Of a stretch of 38,021 nucleotides of DNA, positions 1 to 8,771 are shown one piece after another. Location of the stretch: NCBI GenBank assembly GCA_945861275.1, contig CAMATZ010000054.1, positions 1-38,021 of the forward strand, read 5' to 3'. Each line of letters starts with the position of its first letter. Within the stretch, counting starts at the first letter, position 1. The position numbers and the translations under genes were made by a program. Under the pieces are notes generated by a model. That model was not told the DNA's origin, did no database searches, and saw nothing but the letters and a program-made list of their open reading frames with translations. This DNA is from Bordetella parapertussis (GTDB lineage Bacteria; Pseudomonadota; Gammaproteobacteria; Burkholderiales; SG8-41).

Positions 1-73
1 GGAAGAGGCGCTGGAACTCCGGCAGCGAGCGCGGAAACGGCAGATCGCCTCGCTCAAGTACGTCAATAACCAT
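1..73 (-). CDS. IS1595-family transposase, N-terminal fragment
   Basis: An ATG at 73 on the minus strand opens a frame reading MVIDVLERGDLPFPRSL and continuing PEFQRLF before the window ends. This matches what I recall of the start of IS1595-type (zinc-ribbon plus ISXO2-like DDE domain) transposases. In that family the next residues lead into the CPHC zinc ribbon, which would lie outside the window. Only 24 codons are visible. The other end of the same type of transposase is seen at 37889-38020. The enzyme would catalyse cut-and-paste or replicative transposition of the IS. The family call is from remembered sequence and was not searched. Confidence 0.75.
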   Translation of the reverse strand, partial: MVIDVLERGDLPFPRSLPEFQRLF

Positions 74-144
74 GGTCGCTCCACGTCAGCGCGGATGCTC
101 AACATACTACCGGTAGTTGGTTTGGGTGACAACCGGATAAGCAC
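1..144 (-). mobile_element. IS1595-family insertion sequence, one end (partial)
   Basis: This is the end of an insertion sequence that runs off the left edge. It carries the 5' part of a minus-strand transposase (1-73) and a terminal inverted repeat. Read on the minus strand from 144, the repeat begins GTGCTTATCCGGTT. The same 14 bases start the IS end at 37877 on the plus strand, and the two ends stay similar over about 39 bases with substitutions (CCCAA, ACTACC and GTAGT blocks are shared), as expected of left and right ends of one IS type. The adjoining tctA homology begins immediately at 145, so the IS sits inside tctA. Assignment to IS1595 rests on the transposase sequence. Confidence 0.8.
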
Positions 145-1299
145 GCCTCATTCTTCGCCGGCTGTGTCGGCACCCTGCTGATCGCGATCGCGGGACCGCC
201 GATGGGCGAATGGGCGCTGGCGTTCGGCGCGGCCGAATACTGCTCGCTGATGCTGATGGGGCTAGTGGCGTCGGCGGTGATGACCCAGGGCGACGTGGTC
301 AAGGGGCTGGCAATGGTCGTACTGGGACTGGTGCTCGGACTGGTGGGCACCGACGTCAATTCAGGCATGTCGCGCTACACCTTCGGCATTCCCCAACTGT
401 CCGACGGCATCGGCTTCACGGTGATCGCGGTGGGGCTGTTCGCGGTGGCGGAGATCGTCACCAACCTGGGCCAGAAGGAGGCGCGCGAAGTGTTCACCGG
501 GCGCATTGCAAATCTGATGCCGGTCGCGAAAGACATCAAAGACGCGTCGTGGCCCACCGTGCGCGGGACGGTGGTGGGCGCCATCTTCGGCGTGCTGCCG
601 GGCACCGGCCCGGCGCTGTCCACCTTTGCCGCTTATATGCTGGAAAAAAAACTGGCGAAGGATCCGTCGCGCTTCGGCAAGGGCGCGATCGAAGGCGTGG
701 CGGCGCCGGAAGCGGCCAACAATGCCTCTGCGCAGACCTCGTTCATACCCATGCTCACGCTTGGCATACCCACTAGCGCCACGATGGCGCTGATGCTGGC
801 GGCGATGACCATGCAGGGCATAGAACCCGGGCCGCATGTGATGATGGCCAAGCCGGAATTGTTCTGGGGACTCATCGCGAGCATGTGGATCGGCAATCTG
901 ATGCTGGTGATCCTCAACCTGCCGCTGGTCGGCATCTGGGTGCGAATGCTGCGGGTGCCGTATCGCTGGTTGTTCCCGTCGATCATCATGTTCTGCTGCA
1001 TCGGGAATTACAGCGTCAGCAACAATGCGGCCGATCTTTACCTGTGCGCTTTTGTCGGCGTGCTGGGCTACGTGCTGATGAAGCTCGAGTGCGAACCGGC
1101 GCCGCTGCTACTGGGCTACGTGCTCGGCCCGCTGTTCGAGGAATACCTGCGGCGCGCGTTGCTGATTTCGCGCGGCGACCCAACGGTGTTCTTCACGCGC
1201 CCGCTAAGCCTCGCGTTCATGATTGCGACCGTGCTGATACTGATAGTTGTGGTAGCGCCCGCAGTGCGCCGCATCAAGCCGGTGGCGGGTGGCGGTTGA
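145..1299 (+). pseudogene. tctA: TctA family tripartite tricarboxylate transporter large membrane subunit, 5'-truncated by IS
   Basis: TctA is the roughly 500-residue, 12-helix permease that moves substrates delivered by TctC-type binding proteins. Only about 384 C-terminal residues remain. Homology starts at the IS boundary with ASFFAG, and reading further upstream in frame meets a TGA at 127-129 inside the IS inverted repeat. Family signatures present are GTDVNSG (352-372), the second PGTGPALSTF loop, and EAANNASAQTS followed by LTLGIP. Most of the remainder is hydrophobic helices. An ATG at 202 could start translation of a 365-residue remnant, but the first conserved PG(I/T)GP repeat would be missing, so function is doubtful. 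The N-terminal part may survive on the far side of the IS. No tctB is present in the window. Confidence 0.8.
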
Positions 1300-1386
1300 T
1301 ACGAAAGCATAATGGGTAATTCTGATCGCAGCTCGAAACACATTAAAAGTTGTTTAAATTTTCCGTTTGCCCCCAAGGAGGATGTC

Positions 1387-2988
1387 ATGGCATTTGCGCT
1401 GAGAATCACACTGCTACTGCTCGTCGGTTTCGTTTACCCGCCCGCGTTTGCGGCATCGGCTCAGAACCCGGTCGCGCGCGCGGTGGAGGCTCTGGGCGGC
1501 GAAGCCGCCTTGAGCCAATTGAAGACCGTCGCCATCCGCGGCAGCAACGTCGTGCACGAGATCGAATCCTCGCTCACACCGGGCAAGGCCGCAGAAGCGC
1601 GGCAGGGCAGCGAATCCAGATTCTTCATCCAGCGCGACCTCACCAGCGGCGCCGCGCGCCTGGACTGGGAGCGCAGGATCGTGCGTGTGCCCAAGCCGAT
1701 CGTCCAGAACTACAGCGAGATCATGACCGACGGGCTCGGCTATGTGAGCGGCATCGATTCCGCGACGCGCACACAGTTCAGCATAAAGAGCAATCCGCCC
1801 GGGCATCCGATGTCCGGCGCGCGCGCCGCGGTGACGCTGCGGGAGCTCACGCGCCAGTCGCCGCGCCTGCTGCTCGACATGAAGATGAATTCCAAAATGG
1901 TTAAAGCGGTCGCCGCGCAAACGGTGGGCGGCAAGAAGCTGCCCGCGGTGCAGTATGACGTGCGCGACTGGAGCTTTATCGTGATGTTCGACGCGGAGAC
2001 GGGATTGCCCGCCCGCGTGCGCACGCTGGATCCCGATCCCATACAGGGCGACTCCAATTACGACCTGGTTTTCGCGGACTGGCGCACGGTGGGTGGAGCG
2101 CGCGTCGCGCACAGCCTCATCTACAAGCTCAACGAGCGCGATCTGGTCGTGACCAAGTACGAGCAGGTCACGCCCAATCCGGTACTTGCCGCCAGCCTGT
2201 TCGAGATTCCGATCATGGCGCGCGCGATTGCAGTGCGCGCCGCGACGGGCAATGTGCCCTACCAATGGATGATCCGCCGCGGCTACTGGGGCAATCTGCT
2301 CGATTCCGACGAGGTGGGTTGGGATCCGGCTGTCATGGCAGAGCCGACCCTGGTCGATATCGCGCCGGGCGTGAGCGTGTCGCAGGGGACCAGCGCCAAC
2401 AGCGTGGTGGTGGAGATGGACAAACACCTGATCGTGTTTGACGCGCCGTACCACGAGAACTTCTCGGAGTGGATGATCAATGCGTCGAAGAAGCGCTATC
2501 CCGGCAAGCCGATCAAGTACCTTATCATGTCACATCATCACTGGGACCACGCCAGTGGTGCGCGTACCTACGTGGCGGAAGGGGCCACCGTTGTCGTCGG
2601 CAAGGGCAGCAAGGCGCATTTCGCGCGCATGTTCGCTGCGCCGGGGACGGCGCTGAACGACCGGCTCCATCGCAATCCGCGCAAGGCGAACATGATCGAA
2701 GTGAGTGGCAAGCACGTGATCAAAGATGGCAAGCGCGAGGTCCACGCCTATCTCATAGAAAGCGAGCACGCGAAAGCCACGCTGCTCAGCTACGTGCCGG
2801 ACGTGAAGGTCGGATTCATAGTCGACATCTGGAGCACCAACGCGCCGCTGCCGCCCAAGCCCACGGCGGGACACCGCGAGGTTGTAGCGGGCGTTAAGAA
2901 ATGGGGCCTCACGCCCGAGCTTTTTGCAAATGGCCACGGCGTTGCCGCGACGCCGTACTCGCAACTTGCGAAGCTCGTGGGGAATTGA
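1387..2988 (+). CDS. Exported metallo-beta-lactamase-fold hydrolase
   Basis: This 533-residue protein starts at ATG 1387, chosen because AAGGAGG (1375-1381) lies 5 bases upstream and a signal peptide follows directly (hydrophobic core LLLLVGF, likely cleavage after AFA near residue 23). A roughly 300-residue N-terminal region of unknown fold precedes the MBL domain. The metal-binding motif HxHxDH is present as HHHWDH at residues 383-388. A downstream VDIW Asp and a late NGHG His fit the remaining ligands of this superfamily. It probably acts in the periplasm. Family members include MBL-fold quorum quenchers, sulfatases and esterases, and nothing visible fixes the substrate. It lies downstream of the broken tctA on the same strand, but its strong own ribosome site suggests independent expression. 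Confidence 0.75.
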   Translation: MAFALRITLLLLVGFVYPPAFAASAQNPVARAVEALGGEAALSQLKTVAIRGSNVVHEIESSLTPGKAAEARQGSESRFFIQRDLTSGAARLDWERRIVRVPKPIVQNYSEIMTDGLGYVSGIDSATRTQFSIKSNPPGHPMSGARAAVTLRELTRQSPRLLLDMKMNSKMVKAVAAQTVGGKKLPAVQYDVRDWSFIVMFDAETGLPARVRTLDPDPIQGDSNYDLVFADWRTVGGARVAHSLIYKLNERDLVVTKYEQVTPNPVLAASLFEIPIMARAIAVRAATGNVPYQWMIRRGYWGNLLDSDEVGWDPAVMAEPTLVDIAPGVSVSQGTSANSVVVEMDKHLIVFDAPYHENFSEWMINASKKRYPGKPIKYLIMSHHHWDHASGARTYVAEGATVVVGKGSKAHFARMFAAPGTALNDRLHRNPRKANMIEVSGKHVIKDGKREVHAYLIESEHAKATLLSYVPDVKVGFIVDIWSTNAPLPPKPTAGHREVVAGVKKWGLTPELFANGHGVAATPYSQLAKLVGN

Positions 2989-3037
2989 TATTTAAGAGGG
3001 ATAGTGGGCAGTTTAGCGTGGCTGCCCCCTTACATCC

Positions 3038-3269
3038 GCCCGCTGCACCCAATGGCACTATTTTAAGCAGTTGTAGGTTGGGGTGAGCTTGCGAACCCCA
3101 ACAAACCGCTTAAGCACGGAACACACAGAAAAAATCTGTGTCCCGTTCTTGCCGCGTATTCCGTGTGTTCCGTGGTCGATGTCATTTGGTGTTGGGGTTC
3201 CTTCGTCACCCCTACCTACCACTACAACTTCTCGAGCAGCTTAAAATAGTGCCATTGCCCGCTGCACCC
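3038..3269. mobile_element. MITE-like palindromic element with flanking 13-bp direct repeats
   Basis: The core is 3051-3256 (206 bp). Its ends are perfect 18-bp inverted repeats, AATGGCACTATTTTAAGC at 3051-3068 and the complement at 3239-3256. The arms remain partly palindromic inward: AGTTGTAG, GGGGTGA, GAACCCCAACA and CGGAACACAC occur in both arms. A further small hairpin, ACACAGA/TCTGTGT, lies at 3122-3142. Both sides of the core carry the identical 13-mer GCCCGCTGCACCC (3038-3050 and 3257-3269), which looks like a target-site duplication. No open frame of transposase type is inside. It fills the gap between the MBL-fold gene and the convergent tctC gene and could also act as a transcription block between them. 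Confidence 0.7.
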
Positions 3270-3274
3270 TCAGT

Positions 3275-4246
3275 TCATTTAGCCAACCCGAGGTCGCTCA
3301 GGAAGGCTTTCGCGTCCTCGTAGTCCCGCGCCAGGAATTTGCGCGATTCGGCTCCGCCCTGAAAATTGCTGTTCCAGAAATTTTCTTCGAGTTCTTTTTT
3401 CCACTCAGGCGCGTCCGTCATGCGGCGCATGACGTGTTCCCAGTACGCGATTTGCGACTGCGTCATGCCCTTGGGACCGATGATAATCCGCCACTGGGTC
3501 ACCACTGCATCATATCCCTGTTCCTTCCAGGTAGGCACGTCCTTAAGTATGCCGGGCAGCCGCTGCGGCGCGGTTACAGCGATCAGCCGCACCTGACGAT
3601 TGCGCTGCAGGGATGCCGCGAAGGCGACCGAGATCGGCACCACGTCTATGTGTCCGCCGAGCAAAGCCGTACTGGCAGCACCGCCCGAGGCGAAGATCAC
3701 GTTCTTCATCTTCTTCATATCGATGCCGGCGACCTTGAAAGCCGCGGCCACGCCCGCGTGATTCGGCGCGCCGAGGCTGGTGGCGATGCCGAAACTGATC
3801 GCGGCCGGGTCCCGCTTCATAAATGAGACCAGATCCTTGCCGCTTTTGATTGGGGACACCGGCTTGACCGTGACGGCGATGTACTCGTCAAACAGGCGCA
3901 CCACCGGCGTGAACTCGATGTAGTTGGGGCCGTGACCCGCGATGTGGTTGGTGATCAGTGAGCGCGACCCCATGACAAGATAGTGGCCATTCCCGGGGTA
4001 CTGGTTAATGTAGTTGTAGGCAACGCTGCTGCCGCCACCGGGCTTGTTGACCAGATTGATCGGCGTCGGGACGTAACGGCCTTCCTGGAGAATCTTGATC
4101 ATGATGCGCCCGATGCGGTCGGAACCGCCGCCGGGGGCGTTGGTGGCGATGATCTCGACGGACCTTTCCGGTTTCCACTCTTGCGCCGCTGCACCGGGAA
4201 CAACCAAGGCCACGAGCAGCGCAGCACGCAGTATCAGGTCATTCAT
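3275..4246 (-). CDS. TctC/Bug-family substrate-binding protein, divergent subfamily
   Basis: Periplasmic binding protein of 323 residues from ATG 4246. This start gives a clean signal peptide (MNDLILRAALLVALVVPGAA, then AQ and mature EWKPE). In-frame GTG 4273, preceded by GAGG, and TTG 4300 are alternatives. Bug features seen are the N-terminal VEIIATNAPGGGSD loop, VNKPGGGSS and late VPTWKEQGYD. The HVPYKG segment of ordinary Bug proteins is absent; the equivalent region reads NVIFASGGAAS then LLGGH. The C-terminus is DLGLAK, shared with the gene at 25601, so the two form a separate subfamily. It follows the tctC gene at 4307-5275 by about 60 bases on the same strand, probably one transcript. 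Ligand unknown, presumably a small carboxylate. Confidence 0.85.
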   Translation of the reverse strand: MNDLILRAALLVALVVPGAAAQEWKPERSVEIIATNAPGGGSDRIGRIMIKILQEGRYVPTPINLVNKPGGGSSVAYNYINQYPGNGHYLVMGSRSLITNHIAGHGPNYIEFTPVVRLFDEYIAVTVKPVSPIKSGKDLVSFMKRDPAAISFGIATSLGAPNHAGVAAAFKVAGIDMKKMKNVIFASGGAASTALLGGHIDVVPISVAFAASLQRNRQVRLIAVTAPQRLPGILKDVPTWKEQGYDAVVTQWRIIIGPKGMTQSQIAYWEHVMRRMTDAPEWKKELEENFWNSNFQGGAESRKFLARDYEDAKAFLSDLGLAK

Positions 4247-4306
4247 TATCGTACAACAATAATAGACATTCACTTCCTCACTTTTCGTAGCCGCGCTCAA
4301 CCAGTC

Positions 4307-5275
4307 CTATTTGGCCCCTGAATCCTTCACCGCCTGCCGCCACTTGCGGATTTCCTGGACAATATAGGCGCGCGCGGCTGCTTCCACCCGAAACTCCACG
4401 TCGAAGCCGTTGTCTGCGAGGCGCTTACGGAACTCCGGAGGTTCCAGCACGGTGCGCATCGCCTCAGCAAGCTTTTTCTGGATCGCGGCGGGCAATCCCG
4501 CCGGCGCCACGAAAAAGCGAAAGGCGCCCGGATTCACCGCTCCCAGTCCGACGCTGGCATAGGTGGGCACGTTCGGCAGCGTGTAGTGAGGGGCCGTGCC
4601 GGTGATGGCGAGCGGGATCAGCGTTCCGGCCTGTAGCTGTGCCATCACCGACCCCGGTACCACAGAGGTGACATCGGTATGACCGCCGAGGAGTTCCAGA
4701 ATCGCCGCACCCGCACCCTTGTAAGGGATATGCAGCATATCGATCTTTGCCGCGGTCATCAGCATCTGCCCCGTCAGGTGGCTCGACGAACCCACGCCAG
4801 CCGAGGCGAACTTGATGGTACCCGGTTGGCGCTTCGCCAGCGCCACCAGCTCCTGCATCGTGCGCACCTTGAGCCCCGGGTGTGTAATAAGCAGCGAAGG
4901 TGAGGTTGCAACAATCGCGATGAACACAAAATCGCGCTCGCTGTTGTAGGACAATTTTTCCACGATCGCAGGATTGATGGCGAACGCGGTATCGAACACC
5001 CCGAGCGTGTAGCCATCCGGGGCCGAGTTGGCAAGAATCTGCGTGCCTATCACGCTGCCCGCCCCGCCGCGGTTATCTACCACCATCTGCTGGCCGATGA
5101 GTTCTCCGAGACGCGGCGTTACGAAACGCGCCAGCAGGTCGGTGCCGCCGCCCGCCACGAACGGCACGATCACGCGAATCGGGCGTGTGGGATAGTCGGC
5201 AGCGTTGGCCCACGCGAACGGCAACCACAGGGCCAAGGCGAGCAACAACCGGCTGGGAATAGCGTGTTTGGACAT
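4307..5275 (-). CDS. TctC/Bug-family tricarboxylate-type substrate-binding protein
   Basis: A 322-residue exported binding protein of the tripartite tricarboxylate transporter family. The signal peptide is MSKHAIPSRLLLALALWLPF with cleavage near WANA/ADYP. Hallmarks seen in order are YPTRPIRVIVPF, VAGGGTD, VVDNRGGAGS, APDGYTLG, HIPYKGAGAA, GGHTD and NVPTYASVG. In the family these build a two-lobed periplasmic trap that hands carboxylates to TctA/TctB. No membrane partner is adjacent. It lies 36 bases downstream of the methyltransferase gene and just upstream of the second binding protein, all on the minus strand. The ribosome site is weak. The ligand cannot be told from the sequence. Confidence 0.9.
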   Translation of the reverse strand: MSKHAIPSRLLLALALWLPFAWANAADYPTRPIRVIVPFVAGGGTDLLARFVTPRLGELIGQQMVVDNRGGAGSVIGTQILANSAPDGYTLGVFDTAFAINPAIVEKLSYNSERDFVFIAIVATSPSLLITHPGLKVRTMQELVALAKRQPGTIKFASAGVGSSSHLTGQMLMTAAKIDMLHIPYKGAGAAILELLGGHTDVTSVVPGSVMAQLQAGTLIPLAITGTAPHYTLPNVPTYASVGLGAVNPGAFRFFVAPAGLPAAIQKKLAEAMRTVLEPPEFRKRLADNGFDVEFRVEAAARAYIVQEIRKWRQAVKDSGAK

Positions 5276-5311
5276 ACACGTAGTCTAATACCAATATCGA
5301 TCGGCTGTCAC

Positions 5312-5977
5312 TTATACGCCAGCAAATTTCTCATAAGTGAAAAGCCAGTAGTACTCGAACGCCTCAAATCGCGTGTTGTGCCCATACGCCGACACGTCGG
5401 CACTAAGCCCGGCCGCGGATGGGAAGTTCTTTAACACCACATGTTCAGAGCCGTCGTCCAGCCGGCGGCTTTGATAGGTGTTGCCATCGTCATCCCGCTG
5501 TGAAATCGGCGTGCTGCTGCCTTCAATGTAAAGGTTATCGAGAAACACGACTTTCGCGCCCGAGACCAGGCGTGCGTCGAGAGCGCCGAGAAATCGTGAT
5601 CGCTCACGCGCGGGAACGTGAGACCACCAAAATCCGGCGAACGCCGCATCAAACGTGCCTAGTTCTTCAGGTAGCGCGTAGGCATCCGCTACTTTGAAAT
5701 TCACGCGCCCGGCGGGCCAGGACTTTTCTGCGGCAACCGCCAGCGTTTCCGGGTTGGCATCGACGGCGACTATGCTGCTCGCTTGATCAGCGAGAAATTG
5801 CGTCCAGTACCCCGTACCGCAAGCAATCTCCAGCACGCGGCGACCTGCGAACAGGGGTGGCAATAGCGCCTTAAGCTGCTTGAGATCGGCCTGCCTTTCG
5901 GGTTTCTCGTAGATGCGCTCATACTCGCGTGCGCGCGCAGCGTAGTACTGTCTTAACGCAGCTTCGGAATGCTGCAT
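5312..5977 (-). CDS. Class I SAM-dependent methyltransferase
   Basis: A 221-residue soluble protein with a Rossmann-type methyltransferase fold. Motif I is VLEIACGTGYWT at residues 48-59, the acidic residue that binds the SAM ribose is in AVDANPE (D73), and motif IV is in FDAAFAGFWWSH. The start at ATG 5977 has AGGAC a few bases upstream. The FWWSHVPARERSRFL segment resembles small-molecule methyltransferases annotated only as class I methyltransferase, and the acceptor is unknown. The upstream region 5985-6030 is unusually A+T-rich and likely holds its promoter. It leads a possible minus-strand unit with the two binding proteins downstream, although a functional link is not evident. Confidence 0.85.
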   Translation of the reverse strand: MQHSEAALRQYYAARAREYERIYEKPERQADLKQLKALLPPLFAGRRVLEIACGTGYWTQFLADQASSIVAVDANPETLAVAAEKSWPAGRVNFKVADAYALPEELGTFDAAFAGFWWSHVPARERSRFLGALDARLVSGAKVVFLDNLYIEGSSTPISQRDDDGNTYQSRRLDDGSEHVVLKNFPSAAGLSADVSAYGHNTRFEAFEYYWLFTYEKFAGV

Positions 5978-6099
5978 AGCGTAGTCCTGTGCTATAAATA
6001 TGTTTTATAAACAATTACTTACAAATAAACAGCAACGGTCACCCCAGCTAAAACAAGCGTGAAAACCGCACCCTGTAATGCCACGAAAGTTTAGCCGAA

Positions 6100-6118
6100 A
6101 TCTGCCCTTACGGCAGAT
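6100..6118. repeat. Small hairpin upstream of the first molybdenum hydroxylase gene
   Basis: A perfect 7-bp stem, ATCTGCC (6100-6106) and GGCAGAT (6112-6118), surrounds a 5-base loop between the divergent methyltransferase and hydroxylase genes. There is no T-run on either side, so it is not an obvious terminator. Confidence 0.35.
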
Positions 6119-6210
6119 GCGCCGAATTGATCGCGAACTGGCAGGCCGCACCTGCCCGGTTTACTATGTGCGTTCACCTGTCTCGGTCTGACTCAAGGAA
6201 CACACTTACC

Positions 6211-8514
6211 ATGGATACGCACGACACCCATCACGATCACCACCATGACGGCAAAAGAGTAGAAGATTTCCGCCTCATCACCGGCGCCGGCAAGTTCGCC
6301 GCAGACTGGAATGCGCCGGGACAACTGTATGCCTACTTTGTGCGCTCGGATCGCGCTCACGCCGAGATCGTCTCTCTGAACACAGCGAGCGCGCAGGCAC
6401 ACCCCGGCGTCACACATGTTTTCACCGGGGCCGATGCGGTGCGCGAGGGCTACATCAGGGGGCAGCATTCGTTGACTTTTCCGGGTCGCAACGGCATGAA
6501 GGCAAGGGTGCTGGACCGGCCGGCGCTGGCCCATGGCAAGGTGCGCTTCGTCGGCGAGGCGCTGGCGCTGGTGGTGGCGCAAACCGCTGCCGCCGCGGCA
6601 GAGGCTGCAGAATTGGTCGAGATTGATTACAAAGAACTGCCCCCGCTGGTCAACGCGGAAGACGCACTCGTGCCGGGCGCGCCGCAACTGGATGAGGCGG
6701 TGCCGGGCAATCTGATTTTCGAGACTGAGGTCGGCGACGAGCAGGCGGTTGCAGCCGCCATCAAAAGCGCCGCGCATGTCACGCGGTTGAAGGTGGTGTC
6801 CACCCGCGTAAGCCCCAGTCCGATGGAGCCGCGCGCGTGCCTCGTGCAGTACGATGCGGCGTCTGGTGAATATCGTTTCAACGTGCCCATGCAAGGTGTC
6901 ACTACGATACGCAAAGCGCTATCGACCTACTCCAAAGTTCCGGAAGACAAGCTGATTCTCGAAGTGCGCGATGTCGGCGGCGGCTTTGGTCAGCGCTCGC
7001 CGGCGTATCCCGAGTATCTGGCGCTGATGATCGCCGCGAAAACCACCGGCAAGCCGGTGAAGTGGGTTGCAACCCGTGTCGAAGCGTTTCTCGCCGACAA
7101 CCACGGACGCAACACCATCATCGATGGCCAGCTCGCGATGGACCGCGACGGAAAATTTTTGGCGCTGCGCTTCGACTGGATCAACGACATGGGCGCGTAT
7201 CTCGCGCCGGGGCCGCTGGGGCATATCCGCAACGCCACCACCTGCATGACCGGCGTATACCGCATTCCCGCGCTGTATGCGAATTACCGCGTGCCACTGA
7301 CGAACACCACGCCGGTGGGTGCATACCGCGGCGCCGGACGCCCCGACGTCGCTTATGCGGTTGAGCGCATCGTGAGCCGGGCTGCCGTCGAGATGGGAAT
7401 TGATGCGGCAGAGCTGCGGCGGCGCAACTTCATCCCGAATGAGGCATACCCATACAAAACACCGGTCGGCTCCACTTATGAAAACGCCGATCTGCCGGGG
7501 CTACTCGAGCAGGCGCTGAAATTCGCTGACTGGAAGGGCTTTGCGGCACGCCGCGCGCAATCGGCAACAGCAGGCAAGCTGCGCGGCATTGGCATCGCCG
7601 TGGTGATTGAACCCACCGGCGCGGGCAACGCGCCGACCGACGAAATCGAACTGGAACTCGAAGCGAGCGGCACGATCACCGTCTACACCGTAGCCAAGAC
7701 GCAGGGCCACGGCCACGAGACCACGATGGCGATGATCGTATCGGATGCGCTCGGCATAGCGATGGAACAGGTCAAGGTGGTTCAATGCGCGCCGGGCACC
7801 AAGCTGCAGGGCAATGGCACCGGCGGCTCGCGCACCATGGTGGGTGCGGGCAGCGTGTGTTATCTCGCGGCACAAAAGCTGATCGAGGAAGGCAAATCGC
7901 TGGCCGCGCTGGAACTCAAAGTGGAACCGTCGCAGGTGCAATACGCCAAAGGCGAATTCCGTTCAAGCGAATCGCCGTTAGTCGTCAAGCTGGCGGATCT
8001 CGCGAAAACGAAAACGCTCTCCCTCAAAGCCGACGGCAAGTTCGGCTCGACCTTTCCCAATGGCTGCCACATCACCGAAGTCGAGGTCGATCGTGAAACC
8101 GGCGCGCCGGAAATTGTTTCGTATTGCGCGGTCGATGATTGCGGCGTGGTCATCAATCACGCCATCGTCGAAGGCCAGTTGCACGGCGGCGTGGTGCAGG
8201 GCGCGGGCCAGGTGTTCGGCGAACACATCGTCTACGACCAAAAGTCTGGTCAGCCGCTCTCCGCGAGTTTCATGGATTACACCATGCCGCGCGCCGGCCT
8301 GCTGCGCGAGTTGCGCGGGGAGGAGCACCCCACCACCAGCAAGGTGAGCCCGCTCGGCGTCAAGGGCATGGGCGAATCCGGCTGTACCGCATCGATCCCT
8401 TCACTCGTCGACGCGGTGATAGACGCACTGCGCCCGCTGGGTGTGCAGCAACTGGATATGCCGCTGACGCCGTCGAAGCTTTGGCATGCGATGCAGGGGG
8501 CAAAGCAGAAATAG
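6211..8514 (+). CDS. Xanthine dehydrogenase-type molybdenum hydroxylase large subunit, copy 1
   Basis: A 767-residue molybdopterin-binding subunit of the CoxL/XdhB/NdhL type. These enzymes hydroxylate or oxidise aldehydes, purines, CO or N-heteroaromatics using a Mo-cytosine-dinucleotide cofactor. Start ATG 6211 was chosen because KRVEDFRLITG, the usual family opening, follows closely and AAGGA lies at 6194-6198. Seen are the cofactor loop VGGGFGQR, the GAYRGAGRPD active-site segment (R373) and the catalytic Glu in KGMGESG (E722). There is no CoxL-type AYxCSFR loop, so it is not a form I CO dehydrogenase. The N-terminus is His-rich (THHDHHHD). The FeS and FAD subunits normally required are not adjacent. 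A diverged tandem copy follows. Confidence 0.88.
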   Translation: MDTHDTHHDHHHDGKRVEDFRLITGAGKFAADWNAPGQLYAYFVRSDRAHAEIVSLNTASAQAHPGVTHVFTGADAVREGYIRGQHSLTFPGRNGMKARVLDRPALAHGKVRFVGEALALVVAQTAAAAAEAAELVEIDYKELPPLVNAEDALVPGAPQLDEAVPGNLIFETEVGDEQAVAAAIKSAAHVTRLKVVSTRVSPSPMEPRACLVQYDAASGEYRFNVPMQGVTTIRKALSTYSKVPEDKLILEVRDVGGGFGQRSPAYPEYLALMIAAKTTGKPVKWVATRVEAFLADNHGRNTIIDGQLAMDRDGKFLALRFDWINDMGAYLAPGPLGHIRNATTCMTGVYRIPALYANYRVPLTNTTPVGAYRGAGRPDVAYAVERIVSRAAVEMGIDAAELRRRNFIPNEAYPYKTPVGSTYENADLPGLLEQALKFADWKGFAARRAQSATAGKLRGIGIAVVIEPTGAGNAPTDEIELELEASGTITVYTVAKTQGHGHETTMAMIVSDALGIAMEQVKVVQCAPGTKLQGNGTGGSRTMVGAGSVCYLAAQKLIEEGKSLAALELKVEPSQVQYAKGEFRSSESPLVVKLADLAKTKTLSLKADGKFGSTFPNGCHITEVEVDRETGAPEIVSYCAVDDCGVVINHAIVEGQLHGGVVQGAGQVFGEHIVYDQKSGQPLSASFMDYTMPRAGLLRELRGEEHPTTSKVSPLGVKGMGESGCTASIPSLVDAVIDALRPLGVQQLDMPLTPSKLWHAMQGAKQK

Positions 8515-8525
8515 CGACAGAACGT

Positions 8526-8665
8526 GTAGCCCGTAAGAAGCGCAGCGTATTACGGGACGAGTCATGTATTCACCAGCGTAACTTCCTACGGGCCGCACGC
8601 CCAATCGACCAAAGCGGGGCACTTATCACAGTGCCCCGCAATACGCTGCGCTCCTTGCGGGCTAC
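8526..8665. repeat. Nested REP-like inverted repeat (GTAGCCCGTAAG... family)
   Basis: Two 31-base arms, 8526-8556 and 8635-8665, are reverse complements with three mismatches. The arm starts GTAGCCCGTAAGAAGCGCAG and ends ATTACGGG. Between them lies a second 9-bp stem, GCGGGGCAC (8614-8622) with GTGCCCCGC (8631-8639). Further copies of the same repeat lie at 11093-11124 and 11678-11734, each directly after a gene. The element separates the two hydroxylase copies and may stabilise or end the first transcript. Confidence 0.75.
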
Positions 8666-8771
8666 GCTTGCTTAGACGGTTACGGCCAATTCGCGCTGGC
8701 GGACTGTGCCTGCGCGGTTTACCATCCGCCATTCCAATCTCATCCCGTCTGTTTCAAGGAACAAAATCAAC

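Noticed and set aside
210-837. Long overlapping open frames on both strands inside tctA
   Set aside because: They are Arg/His-rich translations typical of off-frame reading in GC-rich DNA, and the tctA frame has clear homology.
1414-2454. A 346-codon minus-strand open frame opposite the MBL-fold gene
   Set aside because: It is a codon-bias shadow of the plus-strand gene, which has a strong ribosome site, a signal peptide and catalytic motifs.
3051-3256. The palindromic element as a CRISPR or tRNA-like structure
   Set aside because: There are no repeated units with spacers and no tRNA-like fold; the terminal repeats and direct duplications fit a mobile element better.
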